Translations under genes and position numbers: made by a program
Shown here: piece after piece, positions 18,566 to 27,363 of the stretch
How the letters are laid out: each line of letters starts with the position of its first letter
Position numbering within the stretch: position 1 is the first letter of the stretch
Origin: Aestuariibaculum sp. M13
Lineage (GTDB): Bacteria; Bacteroidota; Bacteroidia; Flavobacteriales; Flavobacteriaceae
Reading direction: 5' to 3'
Assembly (NCBI RefSeq): GCF_024723255.1
Contig: NZ_JANIAC010000001.1
Coordinates: 449,548 to 513,547, forward strand
DNA: 64,000 nt
Notes under the pieces: generated by a model
The model's database searches: none
The model's input: the letters and a program-made list of their open reading frames with translations, nothing else
Told to the model about the DNA's origin: nothing

Positions 18566-20188
18566 TTACATATGCTTGGTAAGATCTTCAGCCCCCTCTT
18601 CAAGAGCGTCTTCTTTTACAGTAATAGCTCTCATGTATTTTCTCAATTCTTTTCTAATAATTGGCGATAGCACAACAACACCGATAATGTTTGGCACTAC
18701 CATTGCGAAAATCATTGCATCAGAGAAATCAATTACCGCTCCAAGGCTGATAGACGATCCTACGATTACGAAAAATAAGAATAATATTTTATATATTAAA
18801 TCGGTTTTCTTACCCTTTCCGAATAAAAACACCCAACCTTGCATACCATAGTAAGACCAAGATACCATTGTTGAGAAAGCGAATAAGATTACTGCAATGG
18901 TTAAAATAATTGAGAAGTGAGGAATAACAGAGTCGAAAGCAGTTGCTGTTAACTCTACACCTTCCTTAATTGGCACGCCGTATTCCATGAATGCACCATC
19001 GAAGTTAGTAATTACAATAACTAAAGCTGTCATGGTACAAATAACAACGGTATCAACAAACGGTTCTAAAAGTGCTACAATACCTTCACTTGCAGGATAC
19101 TTTGTTCTTACTGCCGAGTGCGCAATCGCCGCACTACCTACACCAGCTTCATTAGAAAAGGCTCCTCTTCTAACCCCTTGAATCATAACACCAACTAATC
19201 CACCGGCAATACCTAATCCAGAAAATGCGCCTTCAAATATTAACATGAAAGCATCATCTATTAAATGCCAGTTAGCGCCCAAAATAATTAAAGCCGCAAA
19301 CACATAGATTCCAGCCATAAAAGGCACTACTTTTTCGGTTACCGAAGCAATACGCTTAATACCTCCTATAATTACAACCGCAACCAAAGCTGCCATAATA
19401 AAGCCGAAATACATTCCTGCATTTTCACTTTGTAAATTGAATAATTTAGTAAACTGCGCTGCAGCCTGATTGGCCTGGAACATGTTTCCTCCACCGAAAG
19501 AACCTCCTACTACAAAAATAGCGAAAACTACGGCTAATACTTTTCCTAGTGGTTTCATACCTTTTTCAGCAAAACCTTTGGTTAAGTAATACATTGGTCC
19601 TCCGTAAACAGTTCCATCTTCACCTACATCTCTATATTTAACCCCTAAAGTACACTCTGCAAATTTAGAAGCCATCCCTAAAAGACCAGCTACTATCATC
19701 CAGAAAGTTGCACCAGGACCACCAATAGATAAGGCTACGGCTACCCCAGCTATATTTCCTAAACCTACTGTGGCCGATAAAGCTGCAGTTAAGGCCTGGA
19801 AGTGTGACACCTCACCATGAACACTGTCATCTCTTAAGGTTTCAATAATGTTATGCTCCTCATTGTGAGTCATATCACCATATAATGTATCTGCTCCGTG
19901 CTTCTCGATGTCTTCATACTTTCCTTTAACAACAAGTAAAGCCGTTCTAAAACCTGTAAAGTTGATAAACTTAAAATAAAAGGTAAAGAACAAAGCGCCT
20001 CCAATTAACACAATTAACACCCAAGGAATACGGTAGTCGTCAGAAAATGGAATTTCATAAAAAATACCTTCAACGAACCACCCGGTATATTCTTTGAAAA
20101 CGCGGTCGAATTTTTCTGAAGTTGACTCTTGTGCAAATGATAAAATTGGAAGTATTAATGTTAATAGGGAAAGAAGATATCTCTTCAT
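18566..20188 (-). CDS. Alanine/glycine:cation (Na+) symporter, AGCS family
   Basis: 540-residue inner-membrane transporter for small neutral amino acids, driven by Na+ or H+. A cleavable signal-like N-terminus (ending SFAQ), common in Bacteroidota members, precedes about ten membrane segments. Family motifs include ATVGLGNIAGVAVAL, GEDGTVYGGPMYYLTKG and RRGAFSNEAGVGSAAIAHSA. A periplasmic insert at about residues 22-55 and a soluble loop near 90-125 are visible. The HhH gene follows after 19 bases, so the two may be co-transcribed. Confidence 0.9.
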   Translation of the reverse strand: MKRYLLSLLTLILPILSFAQESTSEKFDRVFKEYTGWFVEGIFYEIPFSDDYRIPWVLIVLIGGALFFTFYFKFINFTGFRTALLVVKGKYEDIEKHGADTLYGDMTHNEEHNIIETLRDDSVHGEVSHFQALTAALSATVGLGNIAGVAVALSIGGPGATFWMIVAGLLGMASKFAECTLGVKYRDVGEDGTVYGGPMYYLTKGFAEKGMKPLGKVLAVVFAIFVVGGSFGGGNMFQANQAAAQFTKLFNLQSENAGMYFGFIMAALVAVVIIGGIKRIASVTEKVVPFMAGIYVFAALIILGANWHLIDDAFMLIFEGAFSGLGIAGGLVGVMIQGVRRGAFSNEAGVGSAAIAHSAVRTKYPASEGIVALLEPFVDTVVICTMTALVIVITNFDGAFMEYGVPIKEGVELTATAFDSVIPHFSIILTIAVILFAFSTMVSWSYYGMQGWVFLFGKGKKTDLIYKILFLFFVIVGSSISLGAVIDFSDAMIFAMVVPNIIGVVVLSPIIRKELRKYMRAITVKEDALEEGAEDLTKHM

Positions 20189-20313
20189 AAGATAATTTTT
20201 TAGATTAAGTTTTTTGAAGTATTCTTATTAAAAGTCGGCAAGATGATAAAAAAAAATCGATTTATAAAACATCTGTTGTTAAAATAGTAATTTAAGGTAA
20301 TATAGTAATTAAA

Positions 20314-21336
20314 CTAGCTAATATTATATACGCTATTTAGTATTTCTATTTGTTCTGGCCTTCCTAAAACAATAATTTTTGAGTTTGCTGCTAATTCCAA
20401 TTCTGCTTCCGGATTTACAACATACTCTCCGTTTTCATCTTTATACCCAATAATGGTACAACCTGTTCTACGACGCAGGTCTAAGTCCCGAATGGTTTTT
20501 ACCGATTGGTCATCTCGATATAGTTTCTCAACAGCAACCTCTTCAATATTAATATTTGATTTTCCAACAATTGACAGATTATCAATAAACTCCATCAATC
20601 CAGGAACAACCACCAAAGACGCCATATGATCTCCCCCTATTTTATCTGGTAGAATAACATTATTAGCTCCGGCGAATTTCAATTTATTATAAGATGACTC
20701 GTGTGATGCACGACTAATAATATTTATACCACTATTAATTTGGCGCGTTGAAAGCACAACAAACAAATTATCGGCATCGTTAGGTAATGCTGAAATAAAA
20801 CTGGACGCACGGTCAATCCCTGCCTGAATTAAAATAGCATCGTCATTAGCGTTACCTATAATATAAGGTACTTCATCCTGCTGCAAACGCTCCTCCAGTT
20901 CCTTGTTTCTTTCTATAACCACAAACTGTTTATTATGCGCTAACAATTTTCTTGCAGCCTGTTTACCATTTCTTCCATAACCACAAATCACCACGTGATT
21001 CTTGAAGCTATCAATGTTTTTCTGCATCTTTTTTTGTTTTAGTTCTTCAACATTATTTTTACTTAAAATGTATTCGGTTATAACGGAAAGCGCATAACCC
21101 ATAATCACCACACTGGCTAAGATTAAAAATACCGTAAAAATTTTTGATTCCTGATTTAAAGGCACCACTTCTCCAAAACCTACGGTAGTCATAGTAATCA
21201 CCGTCATGTAAACAGCGTCAATCCATGAGTAATCGGCAATTATTTTATAACCAATAACTCCTAAAACTATCATTCCTGCTAAAAGAAAAATAGCCGTGTA
21301 AATTTTAGTTCTAAAAAATTTTAATAGTGGATTCAT
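20314..21336 (-). CDS. Potassium channel with RCK/TrkA-N regulatory domain
   Basis: 340 residues. Two membrane helices (about 12-32 and 66-88) flank a pore loop with the selectivity filter TVGFGE at residues 51-56. A cytoplasmic RCK domain follows, with a Rossmann nucleotide-binding motif (VVICGYGRNGKQAARK, from about 115) and a TrkA-C-like end (from about 260). This is the two-helix MthK/Kch architecture: a K+ channel gated by ligand binding to the RCK ring. It is separated from the PspC gene by 64 bases. Confidence 0.9.
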   Translation of the reverse strand: MNPLLKFFRTKIYTAIFLLAGMIVLGVIGYKIIADYSWIDAVYMTVITMTTVGFGEVVPLNQESKIFTVFLILASVVIMGYALSVITEYILSKNNVEELKQKKMQKNIDSFKNHVVICGYGRNGKQAARKLLAHNKQFVVIERNKELEERLQQDEVPYIIGNANDDAILIQAGIDRASSFISALPNDADNLFVVLSTRQINSGINIISRASHESSYNKLKFAGANNVILPDKIGGDHMASLVVVPGLMEFIDNLSIVGKSNINIEEVAVEKLYRDDQSVKTIRDLDLRRRTGCTIIGYKDENGEYVVNPEAELELAANSKIIVLGRPEQIEILNSVYNIS

Positions 21337-21400
21337 CTGTTAGATTTTATGGGTTTTAAGACAGATGTAACTCATTCAAAAATATATTAAAAAATTAATT

Positions 21401-21628
21401 TTATAAATCGAAAACTGAAGAGCGCTTGGTATACAATAAATCCTTGATACGAATCCAAAACGCTAAAAACAAATACAATGCAAAACCAAATCCTAAAGTA
21501 ACAAAAGTTAGATACATAAACGATATTCTCACCACTTTAGCTCGTATGCCTAAACGATCGGCAATACGCTGACAAACGTAATACCCATGCTTTTGAAAAA
21601 ACAATAATGGTTTGTAAACTGTATTCAT
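21401..21628 (-). CDS. PspC domain small membrane protein
   Basis: 75 residues. The PspC signature (YYVCQRIADRLGIRAKVVRISFMYL) is followed by one strong membrane segment (about residues 38-60) and a short basic tail. PspC proteins sense membrane stress in proteobacteria, but stand-alone small PspC proteins in Bacteroidota have no established role. It lies between DUF2851 and the K+ channel in the same direction. Confidence 0.8.
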   Translation of the reverse strand: MNTVYKPLLFFQKHGYYVCQRIADRLGIRAKVVRISFMYLTFVTLGFGFALYLFLAFWIRIKDLLYTKRSSVFDL

Positions 21629-21733
21629 TTTTTCCTTTTTCTATTTATTAATCCCTGTCGCAATTTAGTTATAAAGTTTGACAAATAAACAATACTATGC
21701 CTGTTACGCTTAACAAACCTATACCCCTTACTC

Positions 21734-23014
21734 CTATCCAATATTTTTTACTATCAGTTTATTGCCAATACTACACGTTAAACATTTATTTTTATCGCAA
21801 TATTCGGTTTTAAGCTGAATGAGCGCCTGCGACTGGAATGATGATTGGGATAATTTTTTCAAATTATTAAACGCCTCTACAATAGAGTTCTTCTCTGATT
21901 TAATTTCTGAAGCTATTCGTAAAACTTCTTCATCAACCTCTTTTCCTTGTGCCTTTGCGTAGCAAAACTTTAAAGGTAACACAGTATTAATAAGCAATAA
22001 ATCGATGAAAGATTTGGTTAAAACTTTTGCCGAAGGTTTTGATTCCTTATCGAATGTGTAGTGCGTTTTCCAAAACTCTGAAGTCGCTACCTTAAACAAT
22101 TCATAATACTCCTCTACATTATCAATCTCAATAACTTTTGAAAACAAGGTTTTATGAGTTACGTATAATCCAGCTAATTGCGACAACCGAATGGTTGGAA
22201 AATTTAACGGACGTAATCTAAAATATTGTACCGGCAATACCGATTGATTTGTTAAACCGAATTTCTGTTTTAAAAAACGATACTCTTTTACTAAATTTTG
22301 ATAATAACTATTTTGAATATCCTTTTCCAATAAACCGGCCTGACCAAAAAATAAAGCTTCAAGAGCGATTTCATGTGTTTGAGATTTCCGTACAACCGAA
22401 TATTCTACCGACTGCGCCATACTTAAAAACGCTTCCCCATTCACTTTAAGTCCGTAATTCTTAGCCAGCATAATAAACAGAACGGCTTCCCAGTCGTTTT
22501 TGGTTTCCTCTAAAAGCTTGTGAATAATTTTCGATTTGCGCTCTAAACGTTCAAAATACAAACGCTCTAACCAATGACTTAAATCAAAATCGCTAACCGA
22601 AGCAAAATCATTCTCACAATTAATCCACTTATTTCCTTTCGAAAACAGAGTATTGTAGCCAGTAACAGTTTCCTGAGAAACAACATGCTTTAAAACCAAA
22701 GTTGGTATAATGGAATTATCTTTTCTGAAAATCTCGGTATCATGGTTCCAAACCACATGAAGGATGACATTATCGTAAGCAGGATCTTGTTCGTGATTAT
22801 GCAAATACCAATCGGAGGACTTTACATGGATTTCCACATTACCTGCCCAAAGCTGTTCTCCTATTTTTATCTGCGCATTAAAAAAATCTGGGCCAGAGTT
22901 TAAATTATGCTGACCAACTGAAGAAACAACGACAGTTTCGCCTTGCTCTGTTTTCAACGGACTTAACCGAAACTTTTTATGCTTCCATAAATAATGTAGA
23001 AAGTCTTCACGCAT
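21734..23014 (-). CDS. DUF2851 family protein
   Basis: 426-residue cytosolic protein of a family conserved in Bacteroidota. The N-terminus (MREDFLHYLWKHKKF) and the block GQHNLNSGPDFFNAQI...WAGNVEIHVKSSDWYLHNHE are diagnostic. The Asn/Gly/Pro/Asp and Glu/His residues of this block look like a catalytic or nucleic-acid-binding centre, but no function is known to me. The C-terminus has a cysteine cluster (EYCDKNKCLTC) that could bind metal. It is divergent from the DUF2721 gene, with an 83-base gap. Confidence 0.85.
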   Translation of the reverse strand: MREDFLHYLWKHKKFRLSPLKTEQGETVVVSSVGQHNLNSGPDFFNAQIKIGEQLWAGNVEIHVKSSDWYLHNHEQDPAYDNVILHVVWNHDTEIFRKDNSIIPTLVLKHVVSQETVTGYNTLFSKGNKWINCENDFASVSDFDLSHWLERLYFERLERKSKIIHKLLEETKNDWEAVLFIMLAKNYGLKVNGEAFLSMAQSVEYSVVRKSQTHEIALEALFFGQAGLLEKDIQNSYYQNLVKEYRFLKQKFGLTNQSVLPVQYFRLRPLNFPTIRLSQLAGLYVTHKTLFSKVIEIDNVEEYYELFKVATSEFWKTHYTFDKESKPSAKVLTKSFIDLLLINTVLPLKFCYAKAQGKEVDEEVLRIASEIKSEKNSIVEAFNNLKKLSQSSFQSQALIQLKTEYCDKNKCLTCSIGNKLIVKNIG

Positions 23015-23097
23015 ATACTAATGTAAAACTTTTTTGACGAATTTTATAATACACATCCCAATTAAAGTTGGTAAATTTGAGTATAATTTAATTTACT

Positions 23098-23493
23098 ATG
23101 GAAGAATTAACGCTTACTACACCAGCTGTCTTATTTTCAGCAATTTCATTAATCATGCTGGCTTATACCAATAGATTTTTAGCCTATGCTGCAACCATTA
23201 GGGATTTACACAGTAAATATCAAAAAAATAAAGACCGTGTGCTCTACGCCCAAATTAAAAACATTAAAACGCGATTGTACCTTACCCGATCGATGCAAAT
23301 TTTTGGCATTAGCAGCTTATTACTTTGTGTGCTTACCATGTTTTTAATTTACATACAACAACACACGGCTGCCGTTTGGGTCTTCGGAATTGCTTTAATC
23401 CTTCTTATTATATCGCTTTCTTTATTGATTATGGAAATTCAAATTTCAGTTAAAGCTTTAGAACACCATATTAGTGATATTGAGAAAGAATAG
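23098..23493 (+). CDS. DUF2721 family membrane protein
   Basis: 131 residues with three predicted membrane segments (about 8-30, 68-90 and 94-115). A basic cytoplasmic loop (HSKYQKNKDRVLYAQIKNIKTRL) lies between the first two. The family is widespread and of unknown function. A -7-like element TAAATTTG stands at 23072-23079 without a clear -33 partner. The gene ends 45 bases before the structured repeat at 23539. Confidence 0.8.
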   Translation: MEELTLTTPAVLFSAISLIMLAYTNRFLAYAATIRDLHSKYQKNKDRVLYAQIKNIKTRLYLTRSMQIFGISSLLLCVLTMFLIYIQQHTAAVWVFGIALILLIISLSLLIMEIQISVKALEHHISDIEKE

Positions 23494-23538
23494 TGAATAG
23501 TAAAGTACAGTAGCACTTCTCTTTTTTCACTTTTGTTT

Positions 23539-23613
23539 GCGTTAGGGGTTGAAGCGGCATCCTTTTGCTTTTGCAAAAGATATAGCTGAAGACCCGACCC
23601 GAAGGGTAACGCC
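23539..23613 (+). repeat. Structured repeat, copy A (second copy lies upstream of ssrA)
   Basis: A 75-base element beginning GCGTTAGGGGTTGAAG and ending GACCCGAAGGGTAACGCC. GCGTTA and TAACGC can close the element. Inside, CTTTTGC-TTTT-GCAAAAG makes a 7-bp hairpin and ACCC-GAA-GGGT a 4-bp hairpin, giving a three-way junction. TTTGTTTG, one mismatch from the -7 box, directly precedes it. It lies between the stops of two convergent genes, 5 bases from the permease stop. The copy at 57244-57319 has the same ends and fold but a different middle. Confidence 0.65.
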
Positions 23614-23617
23614 CAAA

Positions 23618-24853
23618 TTATTCAAACCTAATAGCTTTAACCGGAGATATTCTGGTAATGATGTAAGACGGCACCAATAACATAAACAAACACAGAAAAA
23701 GGGTACCAATGTTTAAGGCTAAAATATATCCTACATTAATATAAACAGGTGCTTCGGTTACGTAATAAACACTTGGATCTAACGGAAATAATTTCAAATA
23801 TTTTTGAGCCAGAAGAAGTGTTAAACCAATTAGATTTCCCCAGAATAGCCCCAAAAGAATGAGGTAACTGGCATTATATAAAAATAGTTTTCTAATACTC
23901 CAGTTGTTACTCCCCAAGGCTTTTAAAATCCCGATCATTTGTGTACGCTCCAGAATTAAAACCAGTAATGCGGTAATCATATTAATGCCTGCTACTAAAA
24001 TCATGATTCCAATGATACCATAGATATTCGTATCGAAAATACCTATCCACTCAAAAATAGAAGCGTACTTATCGGTTATCGTCTGACTATTTAAAGTAGA
24101 TGGTGTGTTCTGATAAATTTCTATACCCTTTTTTTGAATTTGATTATAATCATCAATAAAAACTTCGAAATTACCAACCTGATCTTCATCCCATTTATTG
24201 ATACGTTGAATGTGTCTAATATTCCCAATTAAATACTGGGCATCTAAATCCTGAAAACCGGAATTATAAATACCTACAATATGAAAGGTTATAATATTTG
24301 GCAACTTTTCCGGGTCATCCTTTGGAAATACCATTTGAAATTTATCGCCTAACTTAAACTTTAATCGATTGGCTAGATATTCAGAGATTAAAACTTCTTC
24401 ACTCCATTTCTTTGTAAAATCTGGTAATTGCCCCTCAATTAAAAACTCTTTAAAATACTCCCAATCGTAATCGGCTCCCACGCCTTTAAGATAAGCACCT
24501 TCAAAATCGGTTTCCGTTCGAATCACCCCAAATTTCGCCGCCACAGCCTGTACATGTTTTATACCTTCAACCGAAGTAAACTCCGGATAAAAATCCTGAT
24601 TTATAGAAATTGGATATAAGCTTTCCTGCGAATTATTGCTATCGTAATTGGTAATCGTTACATGCCCATTAAACGCCACCACCTTATCTCGTATTTTTTG
24701 CTGAAGCCCAATACCGGTTGCAATGGCGATCATCATCACTACAATACCAATGGTAATTGCCGCTATACCAATTTTTATTATTGGTGCCGATACACTACTT
24801 TTATACGCTTTACTACCAATAATGCGTTTAGCTATAAAATACTCGTAATTCAA
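23618..24853 (-). CDS. ABC transporter permease, LolC/LolE (FtsX-like) family
   Basis: 411 residues: N-terminal membrane helix at about 26-48, a periplasmic MacB-type core domain at about 50-265, then three helices (about 275-300, 322-346, 373-398) of an FtsX domain. The C-terminal ISPVKAIRFE is typical. It probably works with a separate ATPase in lipoprotein release (LolCDE-like); no ATPase is adjacent. The family N-terminus MNYEYFIAKRI aligns with a TTG codon at 24851-24853, and the next Met is within the first membrane helix, so TTG is the likely start. Only 8 bases separate it from the divergent namZ start. Confidence 0.85.
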   Translation of the reverse strand: MNYEYFIAKRIIGSKAYKSSVSAPIIKIGIAAITIGIVVMMIAIATGIGLQQKIRDKVVAFNGHVTITNYDSNNSQESLYPISINQDFYPEFTSVEGIKHVQAVAAKFGVIRTETDFEGAYLKGVGADYDWEYFKEFLIEGQLPDFTKKWSEEVLISEYLANRLKFKLGDKFQMVFPKDDPEKLPNIITFHIVGIYNSGFQDLDAQYLIGNIRHIQRINKWDEDQVGNFEVFIDDYNQIQKKGIEIYQNTPSTLNSQTITDKYASIFEWIGIFDTNIYGIIGIMILVAGINMITALLVLILERTQMIGILKALGSNNWSIRKLFLYNASYLILLGLFWGNLIGLTLLLAQKYLKLFPLDPSVYYVTEAPVYINVGYILALNIGTLFLCLFMLLVPSYIITRISPVKAIRFE

Positions 24854-24861
24854 AATTATAT

Positions 24862-26115
24862 ATGCGATTTAATGTTTTCAAAAATACAGTTTTATTATTT
24901 GTTTTAGTCATGATTTCCTGTGCGAATAAAAAAGGTGATAAAAAGCCCGAACATTTGCCCTCAGAACAAACAGAAAAACAGGAGATTCTGAAACATGTTC
25001 AGAATGCCAACACTATAATTGTTGGCGCCAATCAAACTGAAAACTACTTACCACTCCTACAAGAGAAACGTATTGGCATTGTCGCAAACCAAACCTCTGT
25101 TATTTTTAAAACGGATAATTCATATACGCATCTGGTTGACTCTTTAGTTGCTTTAAAAGTTAATGTGAAAACCGTTTTTGCTCCAGAACACGGATTTAGA
25201 GGCAAAGCCGATGCCGGCGAGCACGTTAAAGACGGTATCGATAAAAAAACTGGGATTCCTATTATTTCACTTTATGGTGATAACAAAAAACCGAAACCTG
25301 AACAACTTAACAATTTAGACCTTGTTATTTTTGATATTCAGGATGTTGGTGCGCGTTTTTATACCTATATTTCTACATTACATTATGTCATGGAAGCCTG
25401 TGCCGAACAAAATATTCCTGTGCTTATTTTAGATCGACCAAACCCAAACGGACACTATATTGAGGGGCCCACTTTGGACATTAAAAACAAAAGCTTTGTG
25501 GGCATGCATCCTATTCCTGTTGTTCACGGTATGACCATTGGGGAATATGCAAAAATGATTAATGGGGAACAATGGCTTGAAAATGGCATACAATGTGAAT
25601 TAAATATAATTCCTGTCAAGAATTATACACATCAAACACCTTACAGCCTACCTATTAAACCGAGTCCGAATTTACCAAATGAGGTAGCTATTAATCTCTA
25701 CCCAAGTCTTTGCTTTTTTGAAGGCACAAACGTTAATGCCGGTCGCGGAACTAATAATCAATTTCAGGTTTTTGGCAGTCCGTTTTTAAATTCTGAAGTC
25801 TTTAAATATAGTTACACTCCAAAATCTAACGAAGGGGCCAAATACCCGAAGCATGAAAACAAATTATGTTACGGCATGAATCTAACTCAAACTCAACCTT
25901 TAAATCATTTAAATTTACAATGGCTGATTAAGGCTTATCAGAACACAAAAGACAAGTCTGCCTTTTTCAACAATTTCTTTATTAAATTGGCTGGAACCGA
26001 TAAACTTCAGCAACAAATTGAAGCCGGTTTAACTACTGAAGCTATTGAAGCTACTTGGCAAAACGATTTAATTAAATTCAAACAAACACGAAAAAAGTAT
26101 CTCCTTTATAATTAA
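24862..26115 (+). CDS. namZ: Exo-beta-N-acetylmuramidase NamZ (DUF1343, GH171) lipoprotein
   Basis: 417 residues. A type II signal peptide ends in MIS-Cys20, so it is a lipoprotein. The DUF1343 core is clear: VFAPEHGFRGKADAGE, VIFDIQDVGARFYTYISTL, LDRPNPNGHYIEGP and a C-terminal FEGTNVNAGRGT block. Characterised members (Bacillus subtilis, Tannerella forsythia) release MurNAc from the non-reducing end of peptidoglycan fragments. The Glu in PEHGFRG is the likely catalytic acid (from recall, not checked). It is 5 bases upstream of a LACTB-like hydrolase, probably one operon for wall-fragment turnover. Confidence 0.88.
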   Translation: MRFNVFKNTVLLFVLVMISCANKKGDKKPEHLPSEQTEKQEILKHVQNANTIIVGANQTENYLPLLQEKRIGIVANQTSVIFKTDNSYTHLVDSLVALKVNVKTVFAPEHGFRGKADAGEHVKDGIDKKTGIPIISLYGDNKKPKPEQLNNLDLVIFDIQDVGARFYTYISTLHYVMEACAEQNIPVLILDRPNPNGHYIEGPTLDIKNKSFVGMHPIPVVHGMTIGEYAKMINGEQWLENGIQCELNIIPVKNYTHQTPYSLPIKPSPNLPNEVAINLYPSLCFFEGTNVNAGRGTNNQFQVFGSPFLNSEVFKYSYTPKSNEGAKYPKHENKLCYGMNLTQTQPLNHLNLQWLIKAYQNTKDKSAFFNNFFIKLAGTDKLQQQIEAGLTTEAIEATWQNDLIKFKQTRKKYLLYN

Positions 26116-26120
26116 AGACC

Positions 26121-27188
26121 ATGAAATTACTGTTTGCCCCTATATTCCTTTTTTCGGTTTTCATAACTGTTGCCCAAACTGAGCCAGCAAGGATTCAAAA
26201 AGCACAGACCATTGCCAACGACTTCCTGAAAAAAGAACATATTCCAGGCATGGCGATTTCGGTGTCGCACAACGGTAAATTAATTTGGTCTGAAGGGTTT
26301 GGTTATTCTAATCTAAAAACCAAAACTTCTGTAAAACCAGATGAAACCATTTTTCGAATTGCCAGTATTTCAAAATCGGTTACAGCCGTTACTTTAAGCA
26401 AACTCGTTGATGATGGCATCATAGATTTAAATGAAAGTGTTTACTACTATCTGCCTGACTACCCAGTAAAAAAATACGATTTTACAGTGAAACAACTGGC
26501 TGGAAACATCGCCGGTATTCGTCATTATAAAAACAATAAAGAATATGCTTTAAATAAAAAAATGAGCATCACCGAAGGACTTAATCTCTTTAAACATGAC
26601 CCCTTACTTTGGAAACCAGGAACAAAATACCGATACTCCAGCTTAGGTTTTGTATTATTAAGCGAGGTCATACAAACAGGTGCTAAAATTCCTTTTAAAA
26701 ATTTAGTATGTGATTCTGTTTTTTCCCCACTAAAGATGCATCATACCAGCATGGAATTTTCAGATGCTCCTGTTCAAAACCTAACTAACTTTCATAAGTT
26801 AAATATTGCAGGTAAACCTGTAGAATCAAAACCTGTCTCTAACGAATATAAGGTAGGTGCCGGCGGTTTTCTATCAACATCGGAAGACATAATTTTATTC
26901 GGAAATGAATTTATCGCTCCTAAAATTATTTCAAAAAAAACACTCTCTAAACTTACTACCTCGCAACGCCTTGACAATGGTTATAAAACAGGTTATGGCA
27001 TGGGACTTTCCATTAGAACATCAATTAATAATACACCAAAATACTACCACACAGGTGGCGGCATGGGATCTTCCAGTATTTTATGCATTTATCCAAAAGA
27101 AGGAATTGTTATCTGTGTTTTAACCAACCTTAGTGGTGTAAGTATGGTAGAATTTGGCAATGCTTTGGAAGAAGTATTTCTGAAATAA
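26121..27188 (+). CDS. LACTB-like serine hydrolase (class C beta-lactamase fold)
   Basis: 355 residues with a signal peptide ending near VAQ. Active-site motifs of the penicillin-binding/beta-lactamase fold are present: Ser82-Ile-Ser-Lys85 (RIASISKS), Tyr173-Ser-Ser, and His310-Thr-Gly. Segments such as GIRHYK, LFKHDPLLWKPG and GAGGFLSTSEDIILFGN resemble the animal LACTB/active-site serine peptidase branch more than true beta-lactamases, so peptidase or amidase activity is more likely than drug resistance. It is coupled to namZ by a 5-base gap, suggesting a periplasmic role in peptidoglycan turnover. Confidence 0.82.
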   Translation: MKLLFAPIFLFSVFITVAQTEPARIQKAQTIANDFLKKEHIPGMAISVSHNGKLIWSEGFGYSNLKTKTSVKPDETIFRIASISKSVTAVTLSKLVDDGIIDLNESVYYYLPDYPVKKYDFTVKQLAGNIAGIRHYKNNKEYALNKKMSITEGLNLFKHDPLLWKPGTKYRYSSLGFVLLSEVIQTGAKIPFKNLVCDSVFSPLKMHHTSMEFSDAPVQNLTNFHKLNIAGKPVESKPVSNEYKVGAGGFLSTSEDIILFGNEFIAPKIISKKTLSKLTTSQRLDNGYKTGYGMGLSIRTSINNTPKYYHTGGGMGSSSILCIYPKEGIVICVLTNLSGVSMVEFGNALEEVFLK

Positions 27189-27312
27189 AACCACTAAAAT
27201 AAATTTCATTTAATACACAAACACTATAGCCTTAAAGGAAAACAGCTACAGGCTATAGCCTTAAACTATTCTATTTTATGAAACTTTTAACTGTAACCAT
27301 CTCTGCTTAGCC

Positions 27313-27342
27313 TTTTTGTTCGCGCAATACTTAGTATTTTTG
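27313..27342 (+). promoter_or_regulatory. Candidate promoter of the S46 peptidase gene
   Basis: TTTTTG (27313-27318), a 16-base spacer and TATTTTTG (27335-27342) approach the Bacteroidota consensus, with a slightly short spacer. The predicted start lies about 15 bases before the ATG at 27364. The rest of the 27189-27363 gap shows no gene. Confidence 0.45.
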
Positions 27343-27363
27343 AAAACTTTTTAAAAATAGCAC

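Noticed and set aside
26121-27188. Beta-lactamase resistance gene
   Set aside because: The active-site surroundings match LACTB-like hydrolases, and the gene is tied to namZ; no resistance context is present.
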